A program made the position numbers and the translations under genes. A stretch of 64,000 nt of DNA from Streptomyces abikoensis (GTDB taxonomy: Bacteria > Actinomycetota > Actinomycetes > Streptomycetales > Streptomycetaceae), in the NCBI RefSeq assembly GCF_014648775.1, contig NZ_BMRT01000006.1, positions 310,001-374,000 on the forward strand. The letters run 5' to 3'. Every line of letters begins with the position of its first letter. Within the stretch, counting starts at the first letter, position 1. The notes beneath the pieces are model-generated. The model did no database searches, had not been told where the DNA came from, and saw only the letters and a program-made list of their open reading frames with translations. This document shows positions 57,693 through 64,000 of this stretch, piece after piece.

Positions 57693-59219
57693 TCACCCCG
57701 TGGGTGAGGGCGCGGCCGGTTGCGGCAGCAGCGCGAGCACCGCGCGCCGCTGCGCCTCGGCCGTCTCCTCGTCGTAGGGGTCCGGCGTGGCCGGCACCTG
57801 GAGCCGGTGCACCGGGCCCGTGCCGATCCGCGCGTAGCCGCGCCCCGGCGGCACGTGGTCGGCCGGTGTGGTGTGCGAGGGCGCGCCGAGGACGGCCGTC
57901 ACCTGTTCGGGGGCGACCGCGCCCAGGACCGCCCGGGCCCGGGTGTGGGCGAGGACCGCCTCGGCGAGCCGCCCCACGCCCTCCAGCTGTTCCCCCACCG
58001 CGACGGTGACCTGCGCCGTCCGCCCGTGCCGCAGCGGCACGGCCAGCAGGTCCTGCGGATCGGGCCGCCCGTCGCGCGCGGCGAGATGGCTCAGCGCCCC
58101 GGGCCGGTCCACGACGATCCACAGCGGGCGCCGCACATCGGCGGGCAGGGCCCGCCCCTCCCGCCGGGCGCGCCCCGCGGCGAGGAGCCGCCGCTCCGTC
58201 TCGTGGGAGGCCCACTCCAGGACGGCGAGCGCGCCCGGCAGCGAGGACTCGACGGCCAGCACCCCCGCCCGACCCTCCAGGCAGGCGTACTCGCCCGCGC
58301 CCCCGCCGTCCACGACCACCACGTCGCCGTGGAGCAGCGCCTGCAGGACGACCGAGCGCAGCAGCGTCGTGACCCCCGCCGAGGGCTGGCCGAGGGCCAG
58401 CAGGTGCGGCTCGGTGGAGCGCGGGCCGGTGCGCCAGACGACGGGCGGCGCGTCGTACGTCTCCTCGCCGGCCGTCACGGGCACGGTCCGCAGCACGGCG
58501 GACGGGTCGGTGAAGCCCAGCACGGTCTCGCCGGGCGCGGTCACGAAGCGCTGGGCCCAGACGTCGGTGGGCAGCACGGGCAGGACGCCCAGGACGAGGC
58601 GGTTGGCGGCCTCGTCCCAGTCGAAGCGGTACTCCGGGCCCCGGCCCGCCTTGACGTGCAGCAACTGCTCGATCCTGGCCCGGGCGCCCTCCTCGCCGTC
58701 GGTGAAGTAGCCGGGGTAGCGCAGCCGGAGGCTGGTCAGCCGGCCCAGGCCGTCGAACGCGTACTCCTCGAACGCCTGCCGCCAGTCGCCGCCGGGCGCG
58801 TAGAGCGGCCTGGGGTCCTGCGGGGCGGAGAAGTAGGGCACGAGCGCCTCGTAGAGCGCCTGGAGCCGGTCGCTCTCCGCCTCGCCCGGCTCCGCCGCCT
58901 TCCGCGCCCCGCCCCGGTCGCGCCCCGCCCAGGCGCCCGCCGCCAGCAGGGCCGCCGTGCCCAGGGTCGGCCCGTAGGGGACGAGCGCCACGATGGCCAG
59001 GCACGAGGCCACGAGCAGCAGGGTGGGACCGCGGCGCTCACGTGGCATCCGCCCCCAGCCGTGGCGCCCCGTGGTGGCCAGCGACCGCAGCCCGCGGGCG
59101 ACGACGAGCAGCGGGTAGAGCGTGTCCCGGGCGTTGTCGGCGAGGCCGCGCGCCAGCTCCCGGCCCGGGGAGGGCGCGGCGGGCCCGGTCGGGATGCGGG
59201 GGAGTGCACGCCGGCCCAC
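57693..59219 (-). CDS. FtsK/SpoIIIE-like membrane ATPase with degenerate Walker A
   Basis: GTG 59219 has GGAG six bases upstream; 508 residues. Two membrane segments (about residues 65-95) come after a basic N terminus, followed by a long alpha/beta region. The expected P-loop, LALGQPSAGVTTLLRSVV (277-285), has Val where Lys is normally found. Walker B-like VVVVDGGGAGEYA is also altered. Similar proteins in Streptomyces are annotated FtsK/SpoIIIE or Tra-like. The unusual P-loop may mean no ATP hydrolysis. It is co-encoded with a small membrane protein just upstream. Confidence 0.72.
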   Translation of the reverse strand: MGRRALPRIPTGPAAPSPGRELARGLADNARDTLYPLLVVARGLRSLATTGRHGWGRMPRERRGPTLLLVASCLAIVALVPYGPTLGTAALLAAGAWAGRDRGGARKAAEPGEAESDRLQALYEALVPYFSAPQDPRPLYAPGGDWRQAFEEYAFDGLGRLTSLRLRYPGYFTDGEEGARARIEQLLHVKAGRGPEYRFDWDEAANRLVLGVLPVLPTDVWAQRFVTAPGETVLGFTDPSAVLRTVPVTAGEETYDAPPVVWRTGPRSTEPHLLALGQPSAGVTTLLRSVVLQALLHGDVVVVDGGGAGEYACLEGRAGVLAVESSLPGALAVLEWASHETERRLLAAGRARREGRALPADVRRPLWIVVDRPGALSHLAARDGRPDPQDLLAVPLRHGRTAQVTVAVGEQLEGVGRLAEAVLAHTRARAVLGAVAPEQVTAVLGAPSHTTPADHVPPGRGYARIGTGPVHRLQVPATPDPYDEETAEAQRRAVLALLPQPAAPSPTG

Positions 59220-59237
59220 GTCGTTCTCCTAGGACTC

Positions 59238-59432
59238 CTAGAACTTGATGCCGCCCAGCAGGCTGGCGAGGCTCGCGCCGCCCGCCTTGATGCTCGGTGC
59301 GATGCCCGTTCCCGCGAGGTAGAAGCCGAACAGCGCGCAGACGAGTCCGTGCGAGGGCTTGAGGTTGTCCTTGCGGAAGAACAGGAATACGACGACACCG
59401 AGCAGTACGACGCCCGAGATGGAGAGGATCAT
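59238..59432 (-). CDS. small two-span membrane protein, partner of the FtsK-like protein
   Basis: ATG 59432 (GGAG seven bases upstream) gives 64 residues; GTG 59483 in frame would add 17 but lacks a ribosome site. Two hydrophobic segments (ILSISGVVLLGVVVFLFF and LVCALFGFYLAGTGIA) are linked by a basic loop (RKDNLKPSHG). It lies 18 bp upstream of the FtsK-like gene on the same strand and is probably its membrane partner. No known family is evident. Confidence 0.7.
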   Translation of the reverse strand: MILSISGVVLLGVVVFLFFRKDNLKPSHGLVCALFGFYLAGTGIAPSIKAGGASLASLLGGIKF

Positions 59433-59536
59433 GGGAATCTCCTGGGAACTGGGGGCGGTCACCACAAGTTCCTCCAGCTTCACAGAAAGTATTTTTTAAG
59501 CAACTGGGGATACACCCGTACGGAGGATGACAAAAC

Positions 59537-59953
59537 ATGACCGAGCCGACACCCGCATCCGAAGAGCCCGCGCACGACCCGGAGGTGCTCCAGCTGGCGG
59601 CCAAGGTCTTCGACCTGGCGCGGCACGGCGACACCGATACCCTGGCCGCATATGTGGATGCTGGAGTTCCGGTGAATCTCACCAATGACCGGGGCGACTC
59701 GCTGGTGATGCTCGCCGCCTATCACGGCCACCCCGAGACGGTCACCGCCCTCCTGGAGCGCGGCGCCGACGTGGACCGCCCCAACGACCGGGGCCAGACC
59801 CCGCTGGCGGGCGCGGTCTTCAAGGGCGAGACGGAGGTCGTCCGCCTCCTCGTCGCCCACGGCGCGGACCCGGCCGCGGGCATGCCCTCGGCCGTCGACA
59901 CGGCGGCCATGTTCGCCCGCCAGGACATGCTGGACCTCCTCCAGGGCAACTGA
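59537..59953 (+). CDS. ankyrin-repeat protein
   Basis: ATG 59537 follows GGAGG. The 138-residue protein is almost entirely ankyrin repeats: GDTDTLAAYVDAGVPVNLTNDRGDSLVMLAAYHGHPETV, then GADVDRPNDRGQTPLAGAVFKGETEVVRLLVAHGADP. The repeats form a protein-binding surface; no catalytic domain is attached. It is divergent from the small membrane protein gene. Its partner is unknown. Confidence 0.9.
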   Translation: MTEPTPASEEPAHDPEVLQLAAKVFDLARHGDTDTLAAYVDAGVPVNLTNDRGDSLVMLAAYHGHPETVTALLERGADVDRPNDRGQTPLAGAVFKGETEVVRLLVAHGADPAAGMPSAVDTAAMFARQDMLDLLQGN

Positions 59954-60051
59954 CCGGACGCGCCGGCCGAGGGTGCGGGGACGGGGTGACGGGCCCTCAG
60001 CACCGCCGGCCGGCGCGGACGTCGGCTCGCGGGTCGCCGTTGGGCCGCGGG

Positions 60052-61581
60052 TCAGGGGAGGAACCCCAGCACCGTCTCCACCGTGTCCGCCTCCTCCGCC
60101 CCCTTGTCCTCCCGGTACCGCACCACCCGCGCGAATCTCAACGCCACGCCCTCCGGATATCGCGGAGACCGCTGCAACCCGTCGAACGCGATCTCCACCA
60201 CCAACTCCGGCCGCACCCACACCGCGAACCCGTCGTCGCTCACCGCCAGGGACCTCAGCCGGTCCGTCTGCCAGGCCAGCATCTCGTCCGTCAGCCCCTT
60301 GAACGTCTTGCCGAGCATGGCGAACGAGCCGTCCGGGCGGCGGGCGCCGAGGTGGAGGTTGGACAGGAAGCCCCGGCGCCGCCCGTGTCCCCACTCGGCC
60401 GCGAGGACCACCAGGTCCAGCGTGTGCACCGGCTTCACCTTCAGCCAGGCCGCGCCCCGGCGGCCCGCCACGTACCCGGCGTCCAGGGACTTGAGCATCA
60501 CGCCCTCGTGGCCGCGCCGCAGGGTCTCCTCCGCGAAGTCCCGGGCCGCGGCCCGGGCGGCCGCCTCCGAGGGGTCCGCCACCACCAGCCGCCGCACCCG
60601 CAAGGGCTCGGGCACCGCCTGCGCCAGCACGGCGTGACGTTCGGCCGTCGGCAGTGACAGCAGTTCCCTGCCCTCGACGGCCAGCACGTCGAAGAAGACC
60701 GCTGACAACGGAAGCGCCGACCCCGCACCGACCGTCCGCGTCCCGATCCGGCCCGCGACGTCCTGGAACGCGTGGGGGCGGCCCGTCGCGTCCAGGGCGA
60801 CGGCCTCGCCGTCCAGGACCACCGACGACACCGGCAATTCCAGCGCGGCCCCCACCAGTTCCGGCAGCCGTCCGGTGATCTCGTCCAGCGTGCGGGTGAA
60901 GACGCGTACGTCCTCGCCGGCGCGGTGCACCTGCACCCGGACCCCGTCGAGCTTCTCCTCCACCGCGCACGGCCCCAGCCGGTCCAGTGCCTCGTCGACG
61001 TCCTTCGCGCTCTGCGCCAGCATCGGCAGCACCGGCCGCCCCACCTCCAGGCGGAACTCCGCCAGCGCCGCCGGGCCCCCGGCCAGCAGCGCCCGGGCCA
61101 CCGCGCCCAGCGAGCCGCCGAGCATCACCGCCCGCCGCACCTCCTCGGGCGCCGCCCCCGACGCGGCCGCGAGCCCCTCCACGGCCAGCGCGTCCAGCGC
61201 GCCCTGCCGCAGCTCGCCGCCGATCAGCCGCAGCAGGAAGTGCTGCTCCCGTTCCGTCGCCGCCCCCAGCAGCCCGTCCAGCAGCCGCTTGCGCTCGGTC
61301 CGCGCGCCCTTGCCCGCGACGGCGGCGATCGCCGTCAGCGCCCGGTCCACGTCCCCCACGGTCAGCGAGGGCACGGCGGCCGGGGCGGGCAGGTCGCGCA
61401 GCGTGCTCCAGCCGACCCCCGTCCTGCGCTGCGGCAGCCGCCCCGCCAGATACGGGATCACCACCGGCGCCTCGTCCGGGCCGGCGGCCCGGAACACCCC
61501 GGCCAGCACGGCGGTCTTCGCCGACCGGGAACGGGTCGCCGCGATCTCCTCCGACGCCCGCGCCACGTCGATCAGCAGCAT
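60052..61581 (-). CDS. ATP-dependent DNA ligase (LigB type)
   Basis: The 509-residue protein has an N-terminal DNA-binding domain and a nucleotidyltransferase core. The adenylated Lys210 lies in CAVEEKLDGVRVQ, followed by ARVFTRT-like motif III, VLDGEAVAL, HEGVMLKSLD and WLKVKP (motif V). A C-terminal OB fold ends GVALRFARVVRYR. The size and layout match mycobacterial LigB. This would be an accessory ligase beside the essential NAD-dependent LigA. It may serve repair; no Ku or NHEJ gene is adjacent. Confidence 0.92.
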   Translation of the reverse strand: MLLIDVARASEEIAATRSRSAKTAVLAGVFRAAGPDEAPVVIPYLAGRLPQRRTGVGWSTLRDLPAPAAVPSLTVGDVDRALTAIAAVAGKGARTERKRLLDGLLGAATEREQHFLLRLIGGELRQGALDALAVEGLAAASGAAPEEVRRAVMLGGSLGAVARALLAGGPAALAEFRLEVGRPVLPMLAQSAKDVDEALDRLGPCAVEEKLDGVRVQVHRAGEDVRVFTRTLDEITGRLPELVGAALELPVSSVVLDGEAVALDATGRPHAFQDVAGRIGTRTVGAGSALPLSAVFFDVLAVEGRELLSLPTAERHAVLAQAVPEPLRVRRLVVADPSEAAARAAARDFAEETLRRGHEGVMLKSLDAGYVAGRRGAAWLKVKPVHTLDLVVLAAEWGHGRRRGFLSNLHLGARRPDGSFAMLGKTFKGLTDEMLAWQTDRLRSLAVSDDGFAVWVRPELVVEIAFDGLQRSPRYPEGVALRFARVVRYREDKGAEEADTVETVLGFLP

Positions 61582-61617
61582 GTCTTCATCGTGCGCCGCG
61601 GGCGTTCACGGCGCAGG

Positions 61618-63018
61618 TCAAGAATCGGGCCCGGCTTCCCCCGCCGCCTGGTTCCCGCCCACCCGCGCCGCCTGGTTCCCGCCCACCCTCCCGGCGTTGT
61701 CGCTGATCCTGATCAGCAGCGCCACCATCAGCCAGTTCGCCACCAGCGACGAACCGCTCTTCGCCAGGAACGGCAGTGCCTTGCCGGTCAGCGGGATCAG
61801 CCCCATCACCCCGCCCGCCACCACGAACACCTGCAGCGCCAGCGCCGCCGCCAGGCCCACCGACAGCAGCTTGCCGAACGGGTCGGCCGAGCGCAGCGCC
61901 GTGCTCAGGCCCCGCTGCGCCAGCAGCGCGTAGAGGACGAGGACGAACATCGTGCCGGCCAGCCCCAGGTCCTCCCCGACCGTCGTGAGGATGAAGTCGC
62001 TGCGGCCCGCGAAGCCGATCAGCTCCGGGTGGCCCCGGCCCAGGCCCGCGCCCGTGACGCCGCCGCTGCCGAAGCCGAACAGCGCCTGCGCGGCCTGCGG
62101 GGAGAACGTACTGCCCGGCTCGAACGCCCCGAAGGGATGGAGCCAGGCGTCGACCCGTCCCTTGACGTGGGGCTCCAGCGAACCGACCACCCCCGCGCCC
62201 ACGACGGCCATCAGCACGCCGCACACCACCCAGCTGGTCCGCTCGGTGGCCGCGTAGAGCATCACCACGAACAGCCCGAAGAAGATCAGCGAGGTGCCGA
62301 GGTCCCGCTCCAGGACCAGTACCAGCAGGCTCAGCACCCACACCGTCAGGATCGGCCCCAGCTGCCGGCCCGGCGGCAGCCGTACGCCCAGCACCCGGCG
62401 GCCGGTCAGGGCCAGGGCGTCGCGGTGGATGACCAGATGGCCCGCGAAGAACACCGCGATCATGGTCTTGACGAACTCGCCGGGCTGGAAGGACAGCGGC
62501 CCGATGAAGATCCACCGCTTGGCGCCGTAGGTGTCCCCGGGGAAGAACGCGGGCGCCATCAGCAGCACCAGCGCCACGGCCATCGTCAGGTGGATGTAGC
62601 GCTGGAGCCGGCGGTGGTCGCGCAGCAGCGCCACCACCAGCACGCACAGCCCCACCCCGATCACCGTCCACATCAGCTGCCCCGAGGCGGTGGACTCGGC
62701 GTGGTAGCGCGCGCGGTAGGCCGGGTCCAGCCGGTACAGCAGCACCAGCCCGAACGCGGAGAGCAGCACCGCCAGCGGCAGGATCAGGGGATCGGCGTAC
62801 GGGGCCCAGCGGCGCACCGCCAGATGCGGCACGATCGCCAGGCACACCATGCTCCCCGCGAACCCCGGCAGCCCGCCGGGCACGCTCCCCGTGGTCGCCA
62901 GCCCGGTGTACACATAGCCGAAACAGCTGATGAGCACGGTGAGGCCCAGCAGCAGCGCCTCGGCGCGCCGACGCCGGTACGCGGTGGCTCGTACGGTTTC
63001 CACGGTCACACCGGCCAT
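61618..63018 (-). CDS. FtsW/RodA/SpoVE-family peptidoglycan polymerase
   Basis: ATG 63018 opens 466 residues with about ten to twelve membrane segments. The SEDS-family motifs are FFPGDTYGAKRWIFIGPLSFQPGEFVK, LERDLGTSLIFFGLFVVMLY and GHPELIGFAGRSDFILTTVGEDLGL. It polymerises glycan chains during division, elongation or sporulation. A 24-bp tandem duplication near the stop codon lengthens the C terminus (RVGGNQAA repeated). No partner penicillin-binding protein gene is in view. Confidence 0.9.
   Translation of the reverse strand: MAGVTVETVRATAYRRRRAEALLLGLTVLISCFGYVYTGLATTGSVPGGLPGFAGSMVCLAIVPHLAVRRWAPYADPLILPLAVLLSAFGLVLLYRLDPAYRARYHAESTASGQLMWTVIGVGLCVLVVALLRDHRRLQRYIHLTMAVALVLLMAPAFFPGDTYGAKRWIFIGPLSFQPGEFVKTMIAVFFAGHLVIHRDALALTGRRVLGVRLPPGRQLGPILTVWVLSLLVLVLERDLGTSLIFFGLFVVMLYAATERTSWVVCGVLMAVVGAGVVGSLEPHVKGRVDAWLHPFGAFEPGSTFSPQAAQALFGFGSGGVTGAGLGRGHPELIGFAGRSDFILTTVGEDLGLAGTMFVLVLYALLAQRGLSTALRSADPFGKLLSVGLAAALALQVFVVAGGVMGLIPLTGKALPFLAKSGSSLVANWLMVALLIRISDNAGRVGGNQAARVGGNQAAGEAGPDS
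61642..61688 (-). repeat. 24-bp tandem duplication in the FtsW-like C terminus
   Basis: The unit CGCCGCCTGGTTCCCGCCCA is repeated 24 bases later almost to two full copies. It encodes RVGGNQAA twice just before the stop codon and looks recent because the copies are identical. Confidence 0.85.
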
Positions 63019-63065
63019 GGTGATCGGCGGGTGCTGAAAGAAACCTGAGATTCCTGAAGGCTCGT

Positions 63066-64000
63066 TCAGAACTCCCGCGAGCGGCGCTTCCCGGCCGGTT
63101 CGTCCGCCTCCGGCAGCGGGAAGCGCGCCACCAGGAGGGCGCCGCCGTCCGTCCGCGAGTCCGCCCGGAGGTCCCCGCCGTGCGCCCGCGCGATCTCCCG
63201 GGCGATGGCCAGCCCCAGCCCGCTGCCGCCGCTCTCCCGGTCGCGCGCCGCGTCCAGCCGCACGAACCGCTCGAAGACCCGCTCCCGCTGCCCGGGCGGG
63301 ATCCCCGGCCCGTCGTCGGCCACCTCCAGCACCGCGCACCGGCCCGTCTCCCCCTCCGTGACGTACGCCCGCACGGTGACTTCCGAGGCGGCGTGCCGCA
63401 GGGCGTTGTCCACCAGGTTGGCCAGCAGCCGCTCCAACTGGGCCGCCCGGCCGCGCAGCGGTACGGGCGCGGGGGCGTCCACCGCGACCAGCACCCGGGG
63501 CGCGGGGCGGCGGGCGGCCTCCTCGGCGGCCAGCAGCGCCAGGTCGACGGGTTCCGTCGCGCCCGAGGGCACGCGCGCGTCGAACCGGGCGAGCAGCAAC
63601 AGGTCCGCCGCGACGCGCTGGAGCCGCACGGTGTCGGCCAGGGCCGCGCGGACCGACTCCGGTGTCGGCCCGCCGGGCGCGCCCAGCGCGACCTCCAGCT
63701 GGGAGCGCACGGCGGCCACGGGGTTGCGCAGCTCGTGGGAGGCGTCGGCGACGAACTGCCGCTGTCTGCCGACCGCCTGCTCCAGCCGGTCCAGGGTGGC
63801 GTTGACGGTCCGCGCCAGCCGGGCCACCTCGTCGTCCGCCGGCGGCTCCGGCACCCGCCGGTCCAGCTCGCTGGCGGTCACCGCCGCCAGCTCGGTACGG
63901 ATCCGGGTCACCGGCCGCAGCGCCAGCCCGGTGACCGCCCAGCCGAGGCCGGCGGCCGGCGCGATCAGCAGGGGCGCGGCGGCGAGCAGCCCCATGGCGA
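63066..64000 (-). CDS. sensor histidine kinase (5' end outside window)
   Basis: The reading frame continues past the window edge. From an internal Met at 63995 the order is a membrane segment, a HAMP-like linker (ALRPVTRIRTELAAVTASELDRRVPEP), the H-box FVADASHELRNPV (His87 from that Met), and the catalytic HATPase_c with N-box NLVDNALRHAA and G-boxes VADDGPGIPPG and GSGLGLAIA. It should autophosphorylate and pass phosphate to a response regulator, probably encoded upstream beyond the edge. The sensed signal is not visible. Confidence 0.92.
   Translation of the reverse strand, partial: AMGLLAAAPLLIAPAAGLGWAVTGLALRPVTRIRTELAAVTASELDRRVPEPPADDEVARLARTVNATLDRLEQAVGRQRQFVADASHELRNPVAAVRSQLEVALGAPGGPTPESVRAALADTVRLQRVAADLLLLARFDARVPSGATEPVDLALLAAEEAARRPAPRVLVAVDAPAPVPLRGRAAQLERLLANLVDNALRHAASEVTVRAYVTEGETGRCAVLEVADDGPGIPPGQRERVFERFVRLDAARDRESGGSGLGLAIAREIARAHGGDLRADSRTDGGALLVARFPLPEADEPAGKRRSREF

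Overview
The window is very GC-rich DNA with dense, often overlapping genes, GTG starts and long perfect terminator stems. It looks like the chromosome of a Streptomyces or a close relative. Supporting markers are an RbpA gene behind a SigR-type promoter, a chitinase promoter with DasR/chi-type repeats, a spore-associated-protein-like secreted protein, an Lnt-Ppm1 pair and PucR, MocR and SpoIIE-type regulators. Both ends cut through genes (an AAA/TPR protein on the left, a sensor histidine kinase on the right). I see no rRNA, tRNA, CRISPR array or intact insertion sequence.

Region 1 (1-13.9 kb) is mostly housekeeping and accessory genes: AAA/TPR protein, class F-like sortase beside a His/Asp-rich repeat surface protein, a phosphodiester-glycosidase protein, a hydrolase/TetR divergent pair, an FKBP isomerase, a lower-GC unknown gene, an aldehyde dehydrogenase with its GAF regulator, and a lone holin-like protein. 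A short relic of an aldehyde dehydrogenase 3' end lies at 8.2 kb.

Region 2 (14.2-26.5 kb) is a metal-centred block. It holds a Met/His-rich membrane protein, a divergent ECF sigma/zinc-finger anti-sigma pair, and a coupled copper operon (small Met/His membrane protein, CopA-type P-ATPase, PCuAC-like chaperone). Divergent from that operon is a cytochrome P450 gene overlapping an isonitrile (isocyanide) synthase gene. A SapA-like protein, a secreted phospholipase D-like enzyme and a FecBCD-type metallophore or cobalamin ABC importer follow. Isonitriles bind copper, so a copper-linked isonitrile product is the attractive reading; this is inference.

Region 3 (27.3-31.4 kb) contains a PIG-L deacetylase, a SpoIIE-type phosphatase, a DhaL-DhaM fusion with no DhaK, and a PucR regulator.

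Region 4 (31.6-44.1 kb) is a compact biosynthetic gene cluster that I cannot match to a known product. It has an MFS exporter, an AAA-LuxR activator, and a tightly coupled minus-strand operon: flavin reductase, free-standing adenylation enzyme, carrier protein, ectoine-synthase (EctC)-like cupin, acyl-CoA-dehydrogenase-like flavoenzyme, transglutaminase-like protein, paired SMR exporters, StyA-type monooxygenase, UbiD decarboxylase and UbiX. A polysaccharide-deacetylase-fold hydrolase, probably leaderless, is transcribed divergently. The likely logic is activation of an amino acid onto the carrier, desaturation, cyclisation or release, prenyl-FMN decarboxylation and FAD epoxidation or hydroxylation.

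Region 5 (44.1-64 kb) returns to core functions: chitinase, acyl-CoA dehydrogenase, threonine-synthase-like enzyme, Lrp regulator, amidohydrolase, Lnt-Ppm1, FxsA, RbpA, YczE/MocR, an FtsK-like ATPase with a degenerate P-loop, ankyrin protein, LigB-type DNA ligase, FtsW/RodA protein and histidine kinase. Two inverted copies of a 50-bp dispersed repeat lie at 46.9 and 54.6 kb.
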